A stretch of 64,000 bases of DNA, taken from NCBI GenBank assembly GCA_038319685.1, contig JBBQDN010000001.1, positions 62,001 to 126,000 of the forward strand. Reading direction: 5' to 3'. The position numbers were made by a program, and so were the translations under genes. Source of the DNA: UBA6022 sp038319685. GTDB lineage: Bacteria > Patescibacteriota > Saccharimonadia > Saccharimonadales > Saccharimonadaceae. Every line of letters starts with the position of its first letter. Position 1 is the stretch's first letter. This document shows, in pieces, positions 1 to 7,979 of this stretch. The notes beneath the pieces were generated by a model. The model ran no database searches and was not told where the DNA came from. It saw only the letters and a program-made list of their open reading frames with translations.

Positions 1-489
1 ACCAAGCAGTGCACGAACTAATCGTTTGTGATCTTCGATTAGATCAGGGTTCGTCAGATTAAGTAATATGGCGTCCATACCGTCAATCGCCCCACAGCCA
101 ACAAGATCACCGGTACTTTGGGTGTCACGGTGACCACCAGGTGACAAACCAAGCCGTAAAAATGAATCGATCATCGATTCGGCATCATTATAGAACGTGC
201 CACGCGTCAAATCGTCACGATCGACACCTAGACGATAGGCCAGGGCAGCACCAGGAGCCCCACCAGGCATCTGTGCGCCCAGGTGGGCCTCATCAAGCAG
301 TGGGTCGTGTCGCCCATCAATACAGCGTGTTTTCGCACTGGCAGATTCGGCAACATAATAATCATCGAGTGAAGATACGATTGCGGGGATTGATAAACTG
401 CTGCCACTGGCAGACACATGACCTGGCCACTGTTTACCACTAAGTTTACCTAGATCGATAATGTGCGTGTTCGGAGAGTTGTCTTCCAT
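1..489 (-). CDS. Carbonic-anhydrase-like protein (partial, 3' end beyond window)
   Basis: The first 163 codons of a gene are present; it runs off the left edge. The ATG at 489 follows atpC on the same strand by 25 nt, so it is probably cotranscribed. The protein has a C-x-D-G-R motif at residues 56-60, a GGAPG glycine-rich turn near residue 76, a GGH motif ending at His120 and a GCG motif with Cys132. A Cys/Asp/Arg, His, Cys order is the metal-ligand and catalytic layout of beta- and cadmium-type carbonic anhydrases. I infer a zinc or cadmium enzyme of that fold. The match rests on these short motifs only, and the C-terminus is missing. It could be a non-catalytic relative. Confidence 0.55.
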   Translation of the reverse strand, partial: MEDNSPNTHIIDLGKLSGKQWPGHVSASGSSLSIPAIVSSLDDYYVAESASAKTRCIDGRHDPLLDEAHLGAQMPGGAPGAALAYRLGVDRDDLTRGTFYNDAESMIDSFLRLGLSPGGHRDTQSTGDLVGCGAIDGMDAILLNLTNPDLIEDHKRLVRALLG

Positions 490-514
490 ACTAAAAGTTC
501 CTGTTTTCTATTTG

Positions 515-937
515 TTATGAACGGTGACGGCGGCGAAGTCCGGCTACCTTGAGTCTGACGGCGTGTCGGTCAACTAATTGATGGGCTTTTTCAAGTTCAA
601 CCTGATCGGTAGTGCTATCACGCATAGCAATCGCACGATCAAGGGCGGCTTTACTTTCGGCTTCGATAATGTCGTCACCATGATCGGCTTCGTCGACCAA
701 AACGCGAACCGAATGGCCAGTAATTTCGATCACGCCGCCACTAATCGCAAAATAGTCTAATTTACTATCAGCATCAGTTTTGTTGTAACGGACTGAAATA
801 GCACCTGGTACGGCAACCGCAACTAGTGGTTCATGACCAGGGAAAACGGCTATTTCGCCTTCGACAGTCGGCAGGATGACTTCGTACGCAGGCTGGTCAA
901 GCTGCGTCCCAGTCAGAGTAATAAGTTCAAGATTCAT
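515..937 (-). CDS. atpC: ATP synthase F1 epsilon subunit
   Basis: A 140-residue epsilon subunit, the central-stalk protein that couples gamma to the c ring and can inhibit ATP hydrolysis. The N-terminal beta-sandwich is recognisable (LPTVEGEIAVFPGHEPLVA and the SGGVIEI strand), followed by a two-helix C-terminal domain ending in an Arg-rich tail (GLRRRHRS). The ATG at 937 is chosen over an upstream in-frame start because it opens the conserved domain and because TACTAT lies 7 nt before it, pointing to a leaderless transcript. It is separated from atpD by about 1 kb holding a structured repeat and a membrane-protein gene, so it has its own promoter rather than being the last gene of the main operon. 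Confidence 0.93.
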   Translation of the reverse strand: MNLELITLTGTQLDQPAYEVILPTVEGEIAVFPGHEPLVAVAVPGAISVRYNKTDADSKLDYFAISGGVIEITGHSVRVLVDEADHGDDIIEAESKAALDRAIAMRDSTTDQVELEKAHQLVDRHAVRLKVAGLRRRHRS

Positions 938-1021
938 ATCTATTATAGTAGCAAAAAATCCCGGCATTTGCCAGGACCTGAAAACATGGTGAGTTGATAG
1001 ATAGAATGGCGGCCGCGGAGA

Positions 1022-1057
1022 GGCGACACCTGGAAACGAACGTCTCCAGGTGTCGCC
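1022..1057 (-). terminator. Hairpin after the 1073-1426 gene, no T tract
   Basis: A perfect 12-bp inverted repeat (GGCGACACCTGG / CCAGGTGTCGCC) starts 16 nt past the stop of the membrane-protein gene. There is no T run, so it resembles the T-less hairpin terminators common in high-GC Gram-positives rather than the T-rich terminators elsewhere in this window. Confidence 0.55.
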
Positions 1058-1072
1058 GTCTCGGCGCATTCA

Positions 1073-1426
1073 TCAGAGAATCATGAGCAAGATGATGATG
1101 AGCGCCGCCAGTAAGATACTGACGATACATCCCACCAGCATCCACCAGGCGAAGTGCTTGTTCGCGTACTGCTGACGGCCGATGTTCATAAAGAACAGTA
1201 CGGCACACATAATCGCGACAACAACCAGACCGACCACCAAGAGTGGCCAGATAGTGGGTTTGCCGTGCGTCAAGTCGTACCAGACGAACGACGAGATCAG
1301 CAGTCCACTCACGGTCAGCAGGGCAAGTCCTCCCCAAAATGCATCCCAGGGGAAACCTTCTTTGCCGTACGGCAGAGGACCGAGATCCTCCTCAGTATCG
1401 TGACGACCAGTCAAGTCTGACACCAT
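1073..1426 (-). CDS. Small three-helix membrane protein, unknown
   Basis: A 117-residue protein with an acidic N-terminus and three predicted membrane helices at about residues 29-48, 59-81 and 95-116. I do not recognise the family. The ATG at 1426 follows a GATAGG stretch and is preferred to an in-frame TTG four codons upstream; A/T-rich TATAAT-like sequence lies about 40 nt further upstream. Codon use is unlike its neighbours: CTG, GTG/GTC, ATC and TAC dominate. It sits between atpD and atpC and is followed by a T-less hairpin. These traits suggest a gene acquired from a higher-GC donor, perhaps the actinobacterial host; that is inference. Confidence 0.7.
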   Translation of the reverse strand: MVSDLTGRHDTEEDLGPLPYGKEGFPWDAFWGGLALLTVSGLLISSFVWYDLTHGKPTIWPLLVVGLVVVAIMCAVLFFMNIGRQQYANKHFAWWMLVGCIVSILLAALIIILLMIL

Positions 1427-1541
1427 CCTATCTATCAATAATTCAAGACAATCTGTCTCTAATATATTATTATATCACAATTTTTATTATTTACCAATAG
1501 GCGAGTGAACAGTACTGGACTTTCCTTCTAATTTGTCAAAA

Positions 1542-1975
1542 GCTTAATCCTTACTTTTTACCCAAAAAGTAACAAATGGGGTTCCTTTTGGCAGCAAAAG
1601 GAACCTAAAACTGCTGGTCGGCTTCACGACGCCGGGGACTCCCAGTTAAAAAGACTGGTCGCTGCGGAACGACCCTTTCAGGGATCGATCCATTACCATT
1701 TCTTTCATTATTTGTCATGGACACGTCCTCGCGAACTATTCCAGTCTTTTTAACCGTCAGTCCTCGGGTCGCTGCAGATGACCAGGCCCATAGCACAAAC
1801 TACCACCTACTACCTACTACCTACCATCTACCATCTCCCATCTCCCATCTCCCATTTACCACCTCCCACTCGCCATCTTCCAACTTCTATATTCCATCTT
1901 CCAACCCGCAACCCCAGCAGTTTCTTTGGAAAAGAAATGATTGAGACTTTTGACAAGGCAAAAGAACGATTAAGC
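1542..1975 (+). repeat. Structured intergenic repeat, copy A
   Basis: Copy A of a dispersed element. It is bounded by an 8-bp terminal inverted repeat, GCTTAATC at 1542-1549 and GATTAAGC at 1968-1975. From the left it carries the hairpin TTACTTTTT/AAAAAGTAA, the hairpin GGTTCCTTTTG/CAAAAGGAACC, the conserved word CTGCTGG, and an outer stem GTTAAAAAGACTGG/CCAGTCTTTTTAAC. That stem encloses CGCTGCGGAA, the hairpin CCCTTTCAGGG and a central TCCAT/ATGGA hairpin. The right end carries inverted, diverged versions of the left-end hairpins. It begins 16 nt downstream of the atpD stop and splits the ATP synthase locus. No protein is encoded. Confidence 0.85.
1800..1904 (+). repeat. Degenerate heptanucleotide tandem repeat inside copy A
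   Basis: About fifteen consecutive 7-bp units of consensus CTNCCAN (CTACCAT, CTCCCAT and variants) fill the middle of repeat copy A. The strand is strongly biased, C/T/A with almost no G. The most regular part is two CTACCAT and three CTCCCAT units. The other copies lack this tract. Confidence 0.8.
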
Positions 1976-1991
1976 AAAACTTAAATAAAAA

Positions 1992-3359
1992 CTAGTCTTT
2001 CTTTTCAGAAAGAGGGCCACCGGCCATATAGAACCAGCTTTCAGGTTTGGCGTCGTATTTACCCGCGAGGATATCCTTGGCATCACGAACAGTATCTTCG
2101 AGCTTAATATAGACGCCGACGTTACCAGTAAACTGCTCCGCAACATGGAACGGCTGTGCGAAGAAACGCTGCAGACGACGGGCACGACTGACAATCATTT
2201 TCTGATCGTCAGACAATTCTTCCATACCAAGAATAGCGATGATATCCTGCAGTTCTTTGTACTGCTGCAGTACACGCTGGACTTCACGAGCAACACTGTA
2301 ATGTTCTTCGCCAACAACCTCAGGGTCGAGACTGTTCGAGCTACTATCAAGCACGTCAACGGCAGGGTAGATACCAATTTCAGTCAGTGCACGGTTCATC
2401 ACGATGGTCGCATCGAGGTGGGCAAACGTTGTCGCAGGCGCTGGGTCGGTAAAATCATCGGCAGGAACGTAAACGGCCTGAACTGAGGTAATCGAACCTT
2501 TTTTCGTACTGGTAATACGCTCTTGGAGCGCACCCATTTCCTGTTGCAAGTTTGGTTGGTACCCAACCGCAGACGGCAAACGACCAAGCAAAGCTGAAAC
2601 CTCAGCACCAGCCTGTGTAAAGCGAAAGATGTTGTCAACGAACAGCAGAACATCTTTGCCTTCGTCGCGGAACGCTTCTGCCATCGCAAGCCCCGCAAGC
2701 GCCACACGAAGACGTGCTCCTGGTGGTTCGTTCATCTGGCCAAAGACCAATGATGTTTTCCCAAGTACACCGGCTTCTTCCATTTCGTAGTAAAGGTCGT
2801 TACCTTCACGAGTACGCTCACCAACACCAGCAAACACTGAGTTACCTGAGTGATATTTCGCGATATTGTTAATCAGTTCCTGGATAAGGACAGTTTTACC
2901 GACACCCGCACCGGCGAATAGTCCGGCTTTACCACCTTTTGTTAACGGCGCGATCAGGTCGATAACCTTAATACCGGTTTCAAGAATTTCGGTTTTGTTC
3001 GCCTGCTCAGATAGGGCAGGTGGTTGACGATGAATAGAGGCGCGTTTGCCTTTTGGTGTCGGCTTGCCATCAATTGCTTCGCCAATCACATTGAACATTC
3101 GACCCTGAGTATCTGCTCCAACCGGAACACTAATCGGTGCACCTGTCGCGGTCACGTCCTGACCACGTTTAAGGCCGTCTGTGCTACTCATCGATATAGT
3201 ACGAACTGTGTGTTCATCAAGATGCTGGGCAACCTCCAGAACGACGTCTGCGACCTTCAGCGCATCGTAAATGGCGGGAAGTTTTGAATCTTTGAATTCA
3301 ACATCGATCACCACACCAACGACTTGGATTATTTTGCCTGTATTTTCTGCTTTACTCAT
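1992..3359 (-). CDS. atpD: ATP synthase F1 beta subunit
   Basis: A 455-residue catalytic beta subunit of the F1 head, close to the usual 460-470. The N-terminal barrel domain is followed by the nucleotide-binding domain with Walker A GAGVGKT at about residues 150-156, the GERTREGNDLY motif, and the Walker B strand ending LLFVDN. The downstream ALLGRLPSAVGYQP segment of the catalytic site is intact. The ATG at 3359 overlaps the stop of the upstream 60-codon gene by 4 nt (ATGA), so translation is probably coupled. It is the last gene of the main ATP synthase operon: a structured repeat begins just after the stop. Confidence 0.98.
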   Translation of the reverse strand: MSKAENTGKIIQVVGVVIDVEFKDSKLPAIYDALKVADVVLEVAQHLDEHTVRTISMSSTDGLKRGQDVTATGAPISVPVGADTQGRMFNVIGEAIDGKPTPKGKRASIHRQPPALSEQANKTEILETGIKVIDLIAPLTKGGKAGLFAGAGVGKTVLIQELINNIAKYHSGNSVFAGVGERTREGNDLYYEMEEAGVLGKTSLVFGQMNEPPGARLRVALAGLAMAEAFRDEGKDVLLFVDNIFRFTQAGAEVSALLGRLPSAVGYQPNLQQEMGALQERITSTKKGSITSVQAVYVPADDFTDPAPATTFAHLDATIVMNRALTEIGIYPAVDVLDSSSNSLDPEVVGEEHYSVAREVQRVLQQYKELQDIIAILGMEELSDDQKMIVSRARRLQRFFAQPFHVAEQFTGNVGVYIKLEDTVRDAKDILAGKYDAKPESWFYMAGGPLSEKKD

Positions 3360-3538
3360 AATTGTTCTCCTGTAGGTTGTTGTGTGTCGACTATTGGTAG
3401 CTCTTGTTGTCCTGCGTGTCGGTCTATGATTTTCTGCATTCTTTCTATTGTACGTGGACTTATCGCTAGGCTTCTCGGATATCCTTCTTCATCTTCAACT
3501 TCGAGACCTCCACTGAAAACTCGTTCACTTACTGTCAT
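3356..3538 (-). CDS. Small protein embedded between atpG and atpD
   Basis: A 60-residue acidic soluble protein with no recognised domain. Its ATG overlaps the atpG stop by 4 nt and its TGA overlaps the atpD ATG by 4 nt, both as ATGA. Double overlap inside an operon is strong evidence that it is translated. Residues 24-41 (LAISPRTIERMQKIIDRH) look like an amphipathic helix; the ends are rich in Glu and Pro. No subunit is known at this place in typical atpIBEFHAGDC operons. A lineage-specific accessory or assembly factor of F1 is possible, but the sequence does not show a function. Confidence 0.75.
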   Translation of the reverse strand: MTVSERVFSGGLEVEDEEGYPRSLAISPRTIERMQKIIDRHAGQQELPIVDTQQPTGEQL

Positions 3539-4401
3539 TTCATTGCCTCCGCACCACCAGAAATTTCAGCGAGTTCCTGCGTGATCGCACCCTGACGTGC
3601 TTTGTTCATCGCAAGTGTTAAGTCGTCAGCAAGGTCGGATGCGTTATCGGTCGCGTTTTTCATTGCGAGCATACGCATACTATGTTCACTCGCCCGAGCG
3701 TCGAGTAGGGCCTGGAAAATCTGCGCATTAATGAGTCGCGATGTCACTTCGTCCAAAACACGACTCGCACTTGGTTCGTAAGTAGCATCGCGGATCGCAC
3801 TAGTGACCGGTACTGGGGTAAAACCGGCAGGAAGAATACGTACTTCTTTGACCTGCTGATTAAGGCTGCTAACAAATTCGGTAAAAATAAGATCAACCGC
3901 ATCAACCTCACCGGTAGTAAATTTATCCCGAACCATGTCAAACATCGGCAGAAGAGATCCACCATCAGGTTGATCAGGGAGACCTTCATACACACCGATG
4001 ATCTCGGCACCTTTGATACGAGTGGCGAACTGTGAAGCTTTGCGACCGATTGTGATTGTTTCGGTTTTGATGCCTTTTTTGGCATCATCCTGCAAACCAC
4101 GAGTGTATAGGCGAAGGACGTTCGAGTTGTAGGCACCGGCTAAACCCTTGTCGGATGCAATCACAATCACCAGGCGTGATTTTACCGGACGGACCGCATA
4201 GAGTGGGTGATTGTCACTAGCTGTGTGTGCGGACAGTGACGCCAAAATCTCACTGGCAGCCTGGGTGTATGGCGTCGACGCTTTGGTGGCTTCCTGGGCA
4301 CGACGCATCTTGCTGGCGGCAACCAGCTGCATTGCTTTCGTAATCTGCTTGGTACTCTTAACCGAGCGAATTCGAAGTTTTAGACCTTGCGTTGATGCCA
4401 T
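3535..4401 (-). CDS. atpG: ATP synthase F1 gamma subunit
   Basis: A 288-residue gamma subunit, the rotating shaft of F1. The N-terminal helix begins with the family signature (LKLRIRSVKSTKQITKAMQLV) and the C-terminal helix carries the conserved segment (MRMLAMKNATDNASDLADDL). Length is normal. The ATG at 4401 lies 4 nt after the atpA stop. The 3' end overlaps the start of the small gene at 3538, which links it by translational coupling to atpD. Confidence 0.97.
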   Translation of the reverse strand: MASTQGLKLRIRSVKSTKQITKAMQLVAASKMRRAQEATKASTPYTQAASEILASLSAHTASDNHPLYAVRPVKSRLVIVIASDKGLAGAYNSNVLRLYTRGLQDDAKKGIKTETITIGRKASQFATRIKGAEIIGVYEGLPDQPDGGSLLPMFDMVRDKFTTGEVDAVDLIFTEFVSSLNQQVKEVRILPAGFTPVPVTSAIRDATYEPSASRVLDEVTSRLINAQIFQALLDARASEHSMRMLAMKNATDNASDLADDLTLAMNKARQGAITQELAEISGGAEAMK

Positions 4402-4405
4402 GAAA

Positions 4406-5935
4406 CTACTTTCCCTCGAATCCCTTAGCTACTTTTTTCGCGACGGTATCGATGACAGCAAGCTGTTCATCGGTTGATTTGTCACCAGTGTTAATCGCTC
4501 GCATGACGTCTTTGTGATCAGTCCATAATCGAGTCAGTAGCGACGCCTGAGCATCTTTGATTTTCGCAACCGCAACACCATCAAAATGACCGTGTGACAC
4601 CGCATAGATACTCACGACTTGTTCCCAAATACTGGCAGGTTGATACTGATGCTGTTTCAACAGTTCGGTCAGACGCTGGCCACGATCAATCTGCTTTTTT
4701 GTCGCTTCGTCGAGGTCACTTCCGAACTGAGCAAAGCTTGCAAGTTCGCGAAACTGAGATAGTCCAAGTTTGAGGCCACCACTGACGCCTTTAACTGCCT
4801 TCGTCTGTGCAGCACCACCCACACGGGATACGGATAGACCAGCAGAAATCGCTGGACGGATACCTTGATAGAAGAGATCTGTCTCAAGGAAGATTTGACC
4901 ATCAGTGATCGAAATCACATTGGTTGGAATGTAGGCAGAAATGTCACCAGCCTGCGTTTCGATGATCGGAAGTGCAGTCAGTGAACCAGCACCAAGTGCA
5001 TCAGATAGTTTAGCTGATCGTTCTAGTAGACGTGAGTGCAGATAGAACACATCGCCAGGATACGCTTCGCGTCCTGGTGGACGACGAAGAAGGAGTGACA
5101 TCTGGCGGTAGGCGACAGCGTGTTTTGTCAGGTCATCGTAAATCATGAGGGCATGCTGTTTGTTGTCGCGGAAGTATTCACCCATGGCTGTTGCCGCATA
5201 TGGCGCCAGGTACAGGAGTGACGCTGGATCAGATGGACCAGTTGCAACGATAATAGTTTGATCCATCACGCCTTCTTCTTTGAGGCGGTCGACTAGGCGA
5301 GCAACCTTTGAAAGTTTTTGACCAATCGCAACATAGACATTGATCACGCCAGTTTTTTGTTTACCTTGGTTAATCATTGTGTCGATCACAAGTGCTGTTT
5401 TACCTGTCTGGCGGTCACCAATAATAAGTTCACGCTGACCACGGCCGATAGGGAACATTGAGTCGATTGCAACAATACCTGTCATCAGTGGCTCATGGAC
5501 AGATTTACGGCCCATCACACCAATCGCTTCGCGTTCGACGAGTCCTGTTTGCTTGGTTTTGATCGGAGCGCCGCCGTCAAGTGGGCGACCGAGTGGGTCA
5601 ACAACACGGCCAAGCAGTTCAGGGCCAACTGGAACCTCAAGAAGTGTACCTTTGAGGCGAACTTTCGCACCTGCTGAAACAAGTTCGTCGCTACCGAGGA
5701 GTACGGCACCGATTTCATCTTCCATAAGGTTCAATGCGAATGCATCAACCGTACCCTCAGAACTCTCGATTTCAAGCATTTCTGAATAGCCTGCATCACG
5801 AAGTCCATGAATCCAGGCAACACCATCACCAACACGAACAACAATACCGACTTGACCGAGGCCACCGCTCACTTCGAGATTTGTAATCGCATCTCGTAGA
5901 TTCTTACTTAGTTCTGTTACTGATAGTTCAGCCAT
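4406..5935 (-). CDS. atpA: ATP synthase F1 alpha subunit
   Basis: A 509-residue alpha subunit, the non-catalytic nucleotide-binding partner of beta. Walker A is GDRQTGKT at about residues 172-179, and the region PAISAGLSVSRVGGAAQ contains the alpha-subunit arginine finger and signature. Length fits the family. It lies 14 nt downstream of atpH in the minus-strand operon, with AAGGAATAT before the ATG acting as a Shine-Dalgarno site. Confidence 0.98.
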   Translation of the reverse strand: MAELSVTELSKNLRDAITNLEVSGGLGQVGIVVRVGDGVAWIHGLRDAGYSEMLEIESSEGTVDAFALNLMEDEIGAVLLGSDELVSAGAKVRLKGTLLEVPVGPELLGRVVDPLGRPLDGGAPIKTKQTGLVEREAIGVMGRKSVHEPLMTGIVAIDSMFPIGRGQRELIIGDRQTGKTALVIDTMINQGKQKTGVINVYVAIGQKLSKVARLVDRLKEEGVMDQTIIVATGPSDPASLLYLAPYAATAMGEYFRDNKQHALMIYDDLTKHAVAYRQMSLLLRRPPGREAYPGDVFYLHSRLLERSAKLSDALGAGSLTALPIIETQAGDISAYIPTNVISITDGQIFLETDLFYQGIRPAISAGLSVSRVGGAAQTKAVKGVSGGLKLGLSQFRELASFAQFGSDLDEATKKQIDRGQRLTELLKQHQYQPASIWEQVVSIYAVSHGHFDGVAVAKIKDAQASLLTRLWTDHKDVMRAINTGDKSTDEQLAVIDTVAKKVAKGFEGK

Positions 5936-5949
5936 AATATTCCTTTTCT

Positions 5950-6345
5950 TTACAGTTTATTCGCGCTCAGGCGGGTTAGTTTACGATGCAAGGTTCCATC
6001 AAATTCTTCGTTCGGCAGACTGATATGAACACCACCGAGAACAGATGCGTCTATATGTTGTCGTATATGCAATTCAGTTGTTCTATACACACTCGATGCA
6101 AGTGCTTTGATCGACTGTTCGGTCGTATCGTCAATCGGTGCAACACTCGTGACATCAGCAACGACGATGCCGTGATGGGCTAGTACATCCTCGATGTCAC
6201 GAACGATAAGCGTCAGTTCACGTGTCCGACGAGTATCAACCAGGAATGCAGCAAGCTCACACGTCAGCTCAGCTTGCGAAGTACCTTTTAGTAACTGCCT
6301 ACCGTAATATTCGGCAATTTTACGGCGAGACAGACGCGTCGCCAT
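5950..6345 (-). CDS. atpH: ATP synthase delta subunit (OSCP), short form
   Basis: A 131-residue delta subunit, which joins the peripheral stalk to the top of F1. The C-terminal part is recognisable by DASVLGGVHISLPNEEFDG and the final helix with RKLTRL, the family hallmark. The usual length is about 175-180, so the N-terminal helical domain that grips the alpha subunits is clearly shortened. Start and stop sit tightly between atpF (3-nt gap) and atpA, so this is not a misplaced start. The short form is either lineage-typical or a compensated reduction. Confidence 0.88.
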   Translation of the reverse strand: MATRLSRRKIAEYYGRQLLKGTSQAELTCELAAFLVDTRRTRELTLIVRDIEDVLAHHGIVVADVTSVAPIDDTTEQSIKALASSVYRTTELHIRQHIDASVLGGVHISLPNEEFDGTLHRKLTRLSANKL

Positions 6346-6347
6346 GA

Positions 6348-6884
6348 CTAGCTTACTTCCTCGACACTACGAGCAATCACTTTTTTATCAAGTGCTGGTG
6401 TTATTGTTTTTCCAATGACTTTTTCGGTTGCAAGAGTCACAAGGTCGATCACATCGTTATGGAGTAATTTTCGGGCAGCAATCACGTCTTTTTCAAGTTG
6501 TTCGCGGGCATCCTGTACGATATGCTCAGCTCTGGCTTTGGCTTTTTTATCAGACGCTTCTGATAGTGCGGCTGATTCATCCTTTGCAGTTGTGACAATA
6601 TCGGCAGCTTCTTTGCGAGCTTCACTGAGTAATTTTTCGATATTCTTTTCAGCAGCAACAGCGTTTTTCTCGGCTTCGGTGGCGGCTTCACTTGCAGATT
6701 CGATCTCGGCTTGACGCTTGTCGATAGACTTCGTCAAAACCGGGTACACAAACTTACCGAGCAAAAAAACAAGGATCAAAAAGGCAAGAATCTGAAAAAT
6801 CAGTGTCTGCCAATTGATCCCAAGCGCCTCGAAGATACCGCCACTGGCGGTTTCGGTCGATGCTAATTGATTGAATAGATTCAT
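6348..6884 (-). CDS. atpF: ATP synthase F0 b subunit
   Basis: A 178-residue b subunit of the peripheral stalk. One membrane helix is at about residues 26-45 (LIFQILAFLILVFLLGKFVY), followed by a long charged coiled coil rich in Ala, Glu and Lys that runs to near the C-terminus. The ATG at 6884 is chosen because it precedes the extracytoplasmic N-terminus directly; an upstream in-frame start would add about 28 Ser/Gln-rich residues overlapping atpE. The upstream sequence AAAGG gives a weak ribosome site. Confidence 0.92.
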   Translation of the reverse strand: MNLFNQLASTETASGGIFEALGINWQTLIFQILAFLILVFLLGKFVYPVLTKSIDKRQAEIESASEAATEAEKNAVAAEKNIEKLLSEARKEAADIVTTAKDESAALSEASDKKAKARAEHIVQDAREQLEKDVIAARKLLHNDVIDLVTLATEKVIGKTITPALDKKVIARSVEEVS

Positions 6885-6903
6885 GCGTATATAGGCCTTT
6901 TGT

Positions 6904-7116
6904 TTAGAGGAACTTTGCGATAATTGCGACGATAATACCGATGATCGCGAGTGAGTCAGCAAAGACAATCGCAGTAATCATCAGCGTACGAATATCACCA
7001 AGTTTTTCTGGGTTACGACCAAGTGCGTTCAATGCGCCGGCGCCGATAAAACCAACACCAATCGCTGCACCAAGTGCAGGTAGGGCGTATGTCAAACCAA
7101 ATGCTAAATGTTCCAT
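6904..7116 (-). CDS. atpE: ATP synthase F0 c subunit
   Basis: A 70-residue, two-helix ring subunit. Helix 1 is the glycine-rich GAAIGVGFIGAGALNALGRNPE, including the loop that contacts the central stalk. Helix 2 carries the ion-binding carboxylate Asp54 (FADSLAI). Asp in helix 2 and the lack of the Gln in helix 1 seen in sodium-type rings suggest proton coupling, by inference. AAGGAG lies 11 nt before the ATG. Confidence 0.96.
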   Translation of the reverse strand: MEHLAFGLTYALPALGAAIGVGFIGAGALNALGRNPEKLGDIRTLMITAIVFADSLAIIGIIVAIIAKFL

Positions 7117-7152
7117 ATTGTATATATCTCCTTAGGTATTGTTTCAATTATA

Positions 7153-7977
7153 TCATTCCAGCTGTGATGCCTTTTTGGCGGAAACAGTCGGGGAATGGTC
7201 GGGTGCATGAGCCTCGCCGTGGGATTCCTGGGCGAGGGAGGTAAAAATGAGCGTTAGGATAAAGAACACGTAGGCTTGGATAAACCCAATGAATAGTTCA
7301 AATGCCATAAATACAGGTAGAGCAACGACTGAGGCGTAGCTGGTCAGAATTGCTACGATCAGCAGGAGAACTTCACCAGCAAACGCATTACCGAACAATC
7401 GGAGGCTGAGTGACACACCGCGCGAAAACTCACCGATAAACTCAAGTACGCCTTCGAATGCACCGATTGGATCTTTGATCGGGTTTTTGAAATAACGAGC
7501 GCCGTTACCGAACACGCCATGGTATTTGATTGCGTAAAACTGGACGCCAACCATCGTAATAATCGCGATCGCAAAGGTAAAGTTCAAATCAGCCGTCAGA
7601 CCGCGAAATAGCGGGACGCCATTCCAGGTAATCGGACCCACCCCAGGCAGCACACTCAACCAGTAATTAATAAGGACGAAGAAAAAGATAGTAATTGCGG
7701 TCGGTGCAACTTTACGTGCTAGTTTTTTATCAGGGATTACATCATCAACCGATTTAAGTAATAGTTCAAATGCCCATGACACCAGTCCAACAAAACGATT
7801 TGTTTCGCCTTTTTTAACCTTACCAGCAACGTAGAAGAATATCGCCAGTGTCACCGCTAGGCCGATGAGTCCTAGTAGCATAGCATTTGTAACCACAAAC
7901 CCACCGATATGAAAAATCGGCTCAGCCGAGAGGCTGATATGAAGGTCGGAACTCGCAAATGTATTGATCATATTCAT
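7153..7977 (-). CDS. atpB: ATP synthase F0 a subunit
   Basis: A 274-residue polytopic membrane protein forming the proton half-channels. Six or so hydrophobic segments are visible. The essential arginine lies in the conserved SLSLRLFGNAFAGE motif near residue 195, and a second family motif (FIQAYVFFILTLIFTS) is near the C-terminus. The tail is hydrophilic with several His. The ATG at 7977 is 2 nt after the atpI-like stop; a second Met two codons later is an alternative. Confidence 0.95.
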   Translation of the reverse strand: MNMINTFASSDLHISLSAEPIFHIGGFVVTNAMLLGLIGLAVTLAIFFYVAGKVKKGETNRFVGLVSWAFELLLKSVDDVIPDKKLARKVAPTAITIFFFVLINYWLSVLPGVGPITWNGVPLFRGLTADLNFTFAIAIITMVGVQFYAIKYHGVFGNGARYFKNPIKDPIGAFEGVLEFIGEFSRGVSLSLRLFGNAFAGEVLLLIVAILTSYASVVALPVFMAFELFIGFIQAYVFFILTLIFTSLAQESHGEAHAPDHSPTVSAKKASQLE

Positions 7978-7979
7978 AA

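Noticed and set aside
141..443. Plus-strand reading frame of 100 codons
   Set aside because: It is antisense to the carbonic-anhydrase-like gene, is rich in His/Arg/Gln and has no promoter or ribosome site.
1717..1984. Two plus-strand frames rich in Ser/Pro/His/Thr
   Set aside because: They arise from the heptanucleotide array inside repeat copy A and encode only low-complexity peptide.
6904..7116. Sodium-dependent ATP synthase
   Set aside because: The c subunit has Asp in helix 2 and lacks the helix-1 Gln and the Glu-Ser/Thr pair of sodium-type rings.
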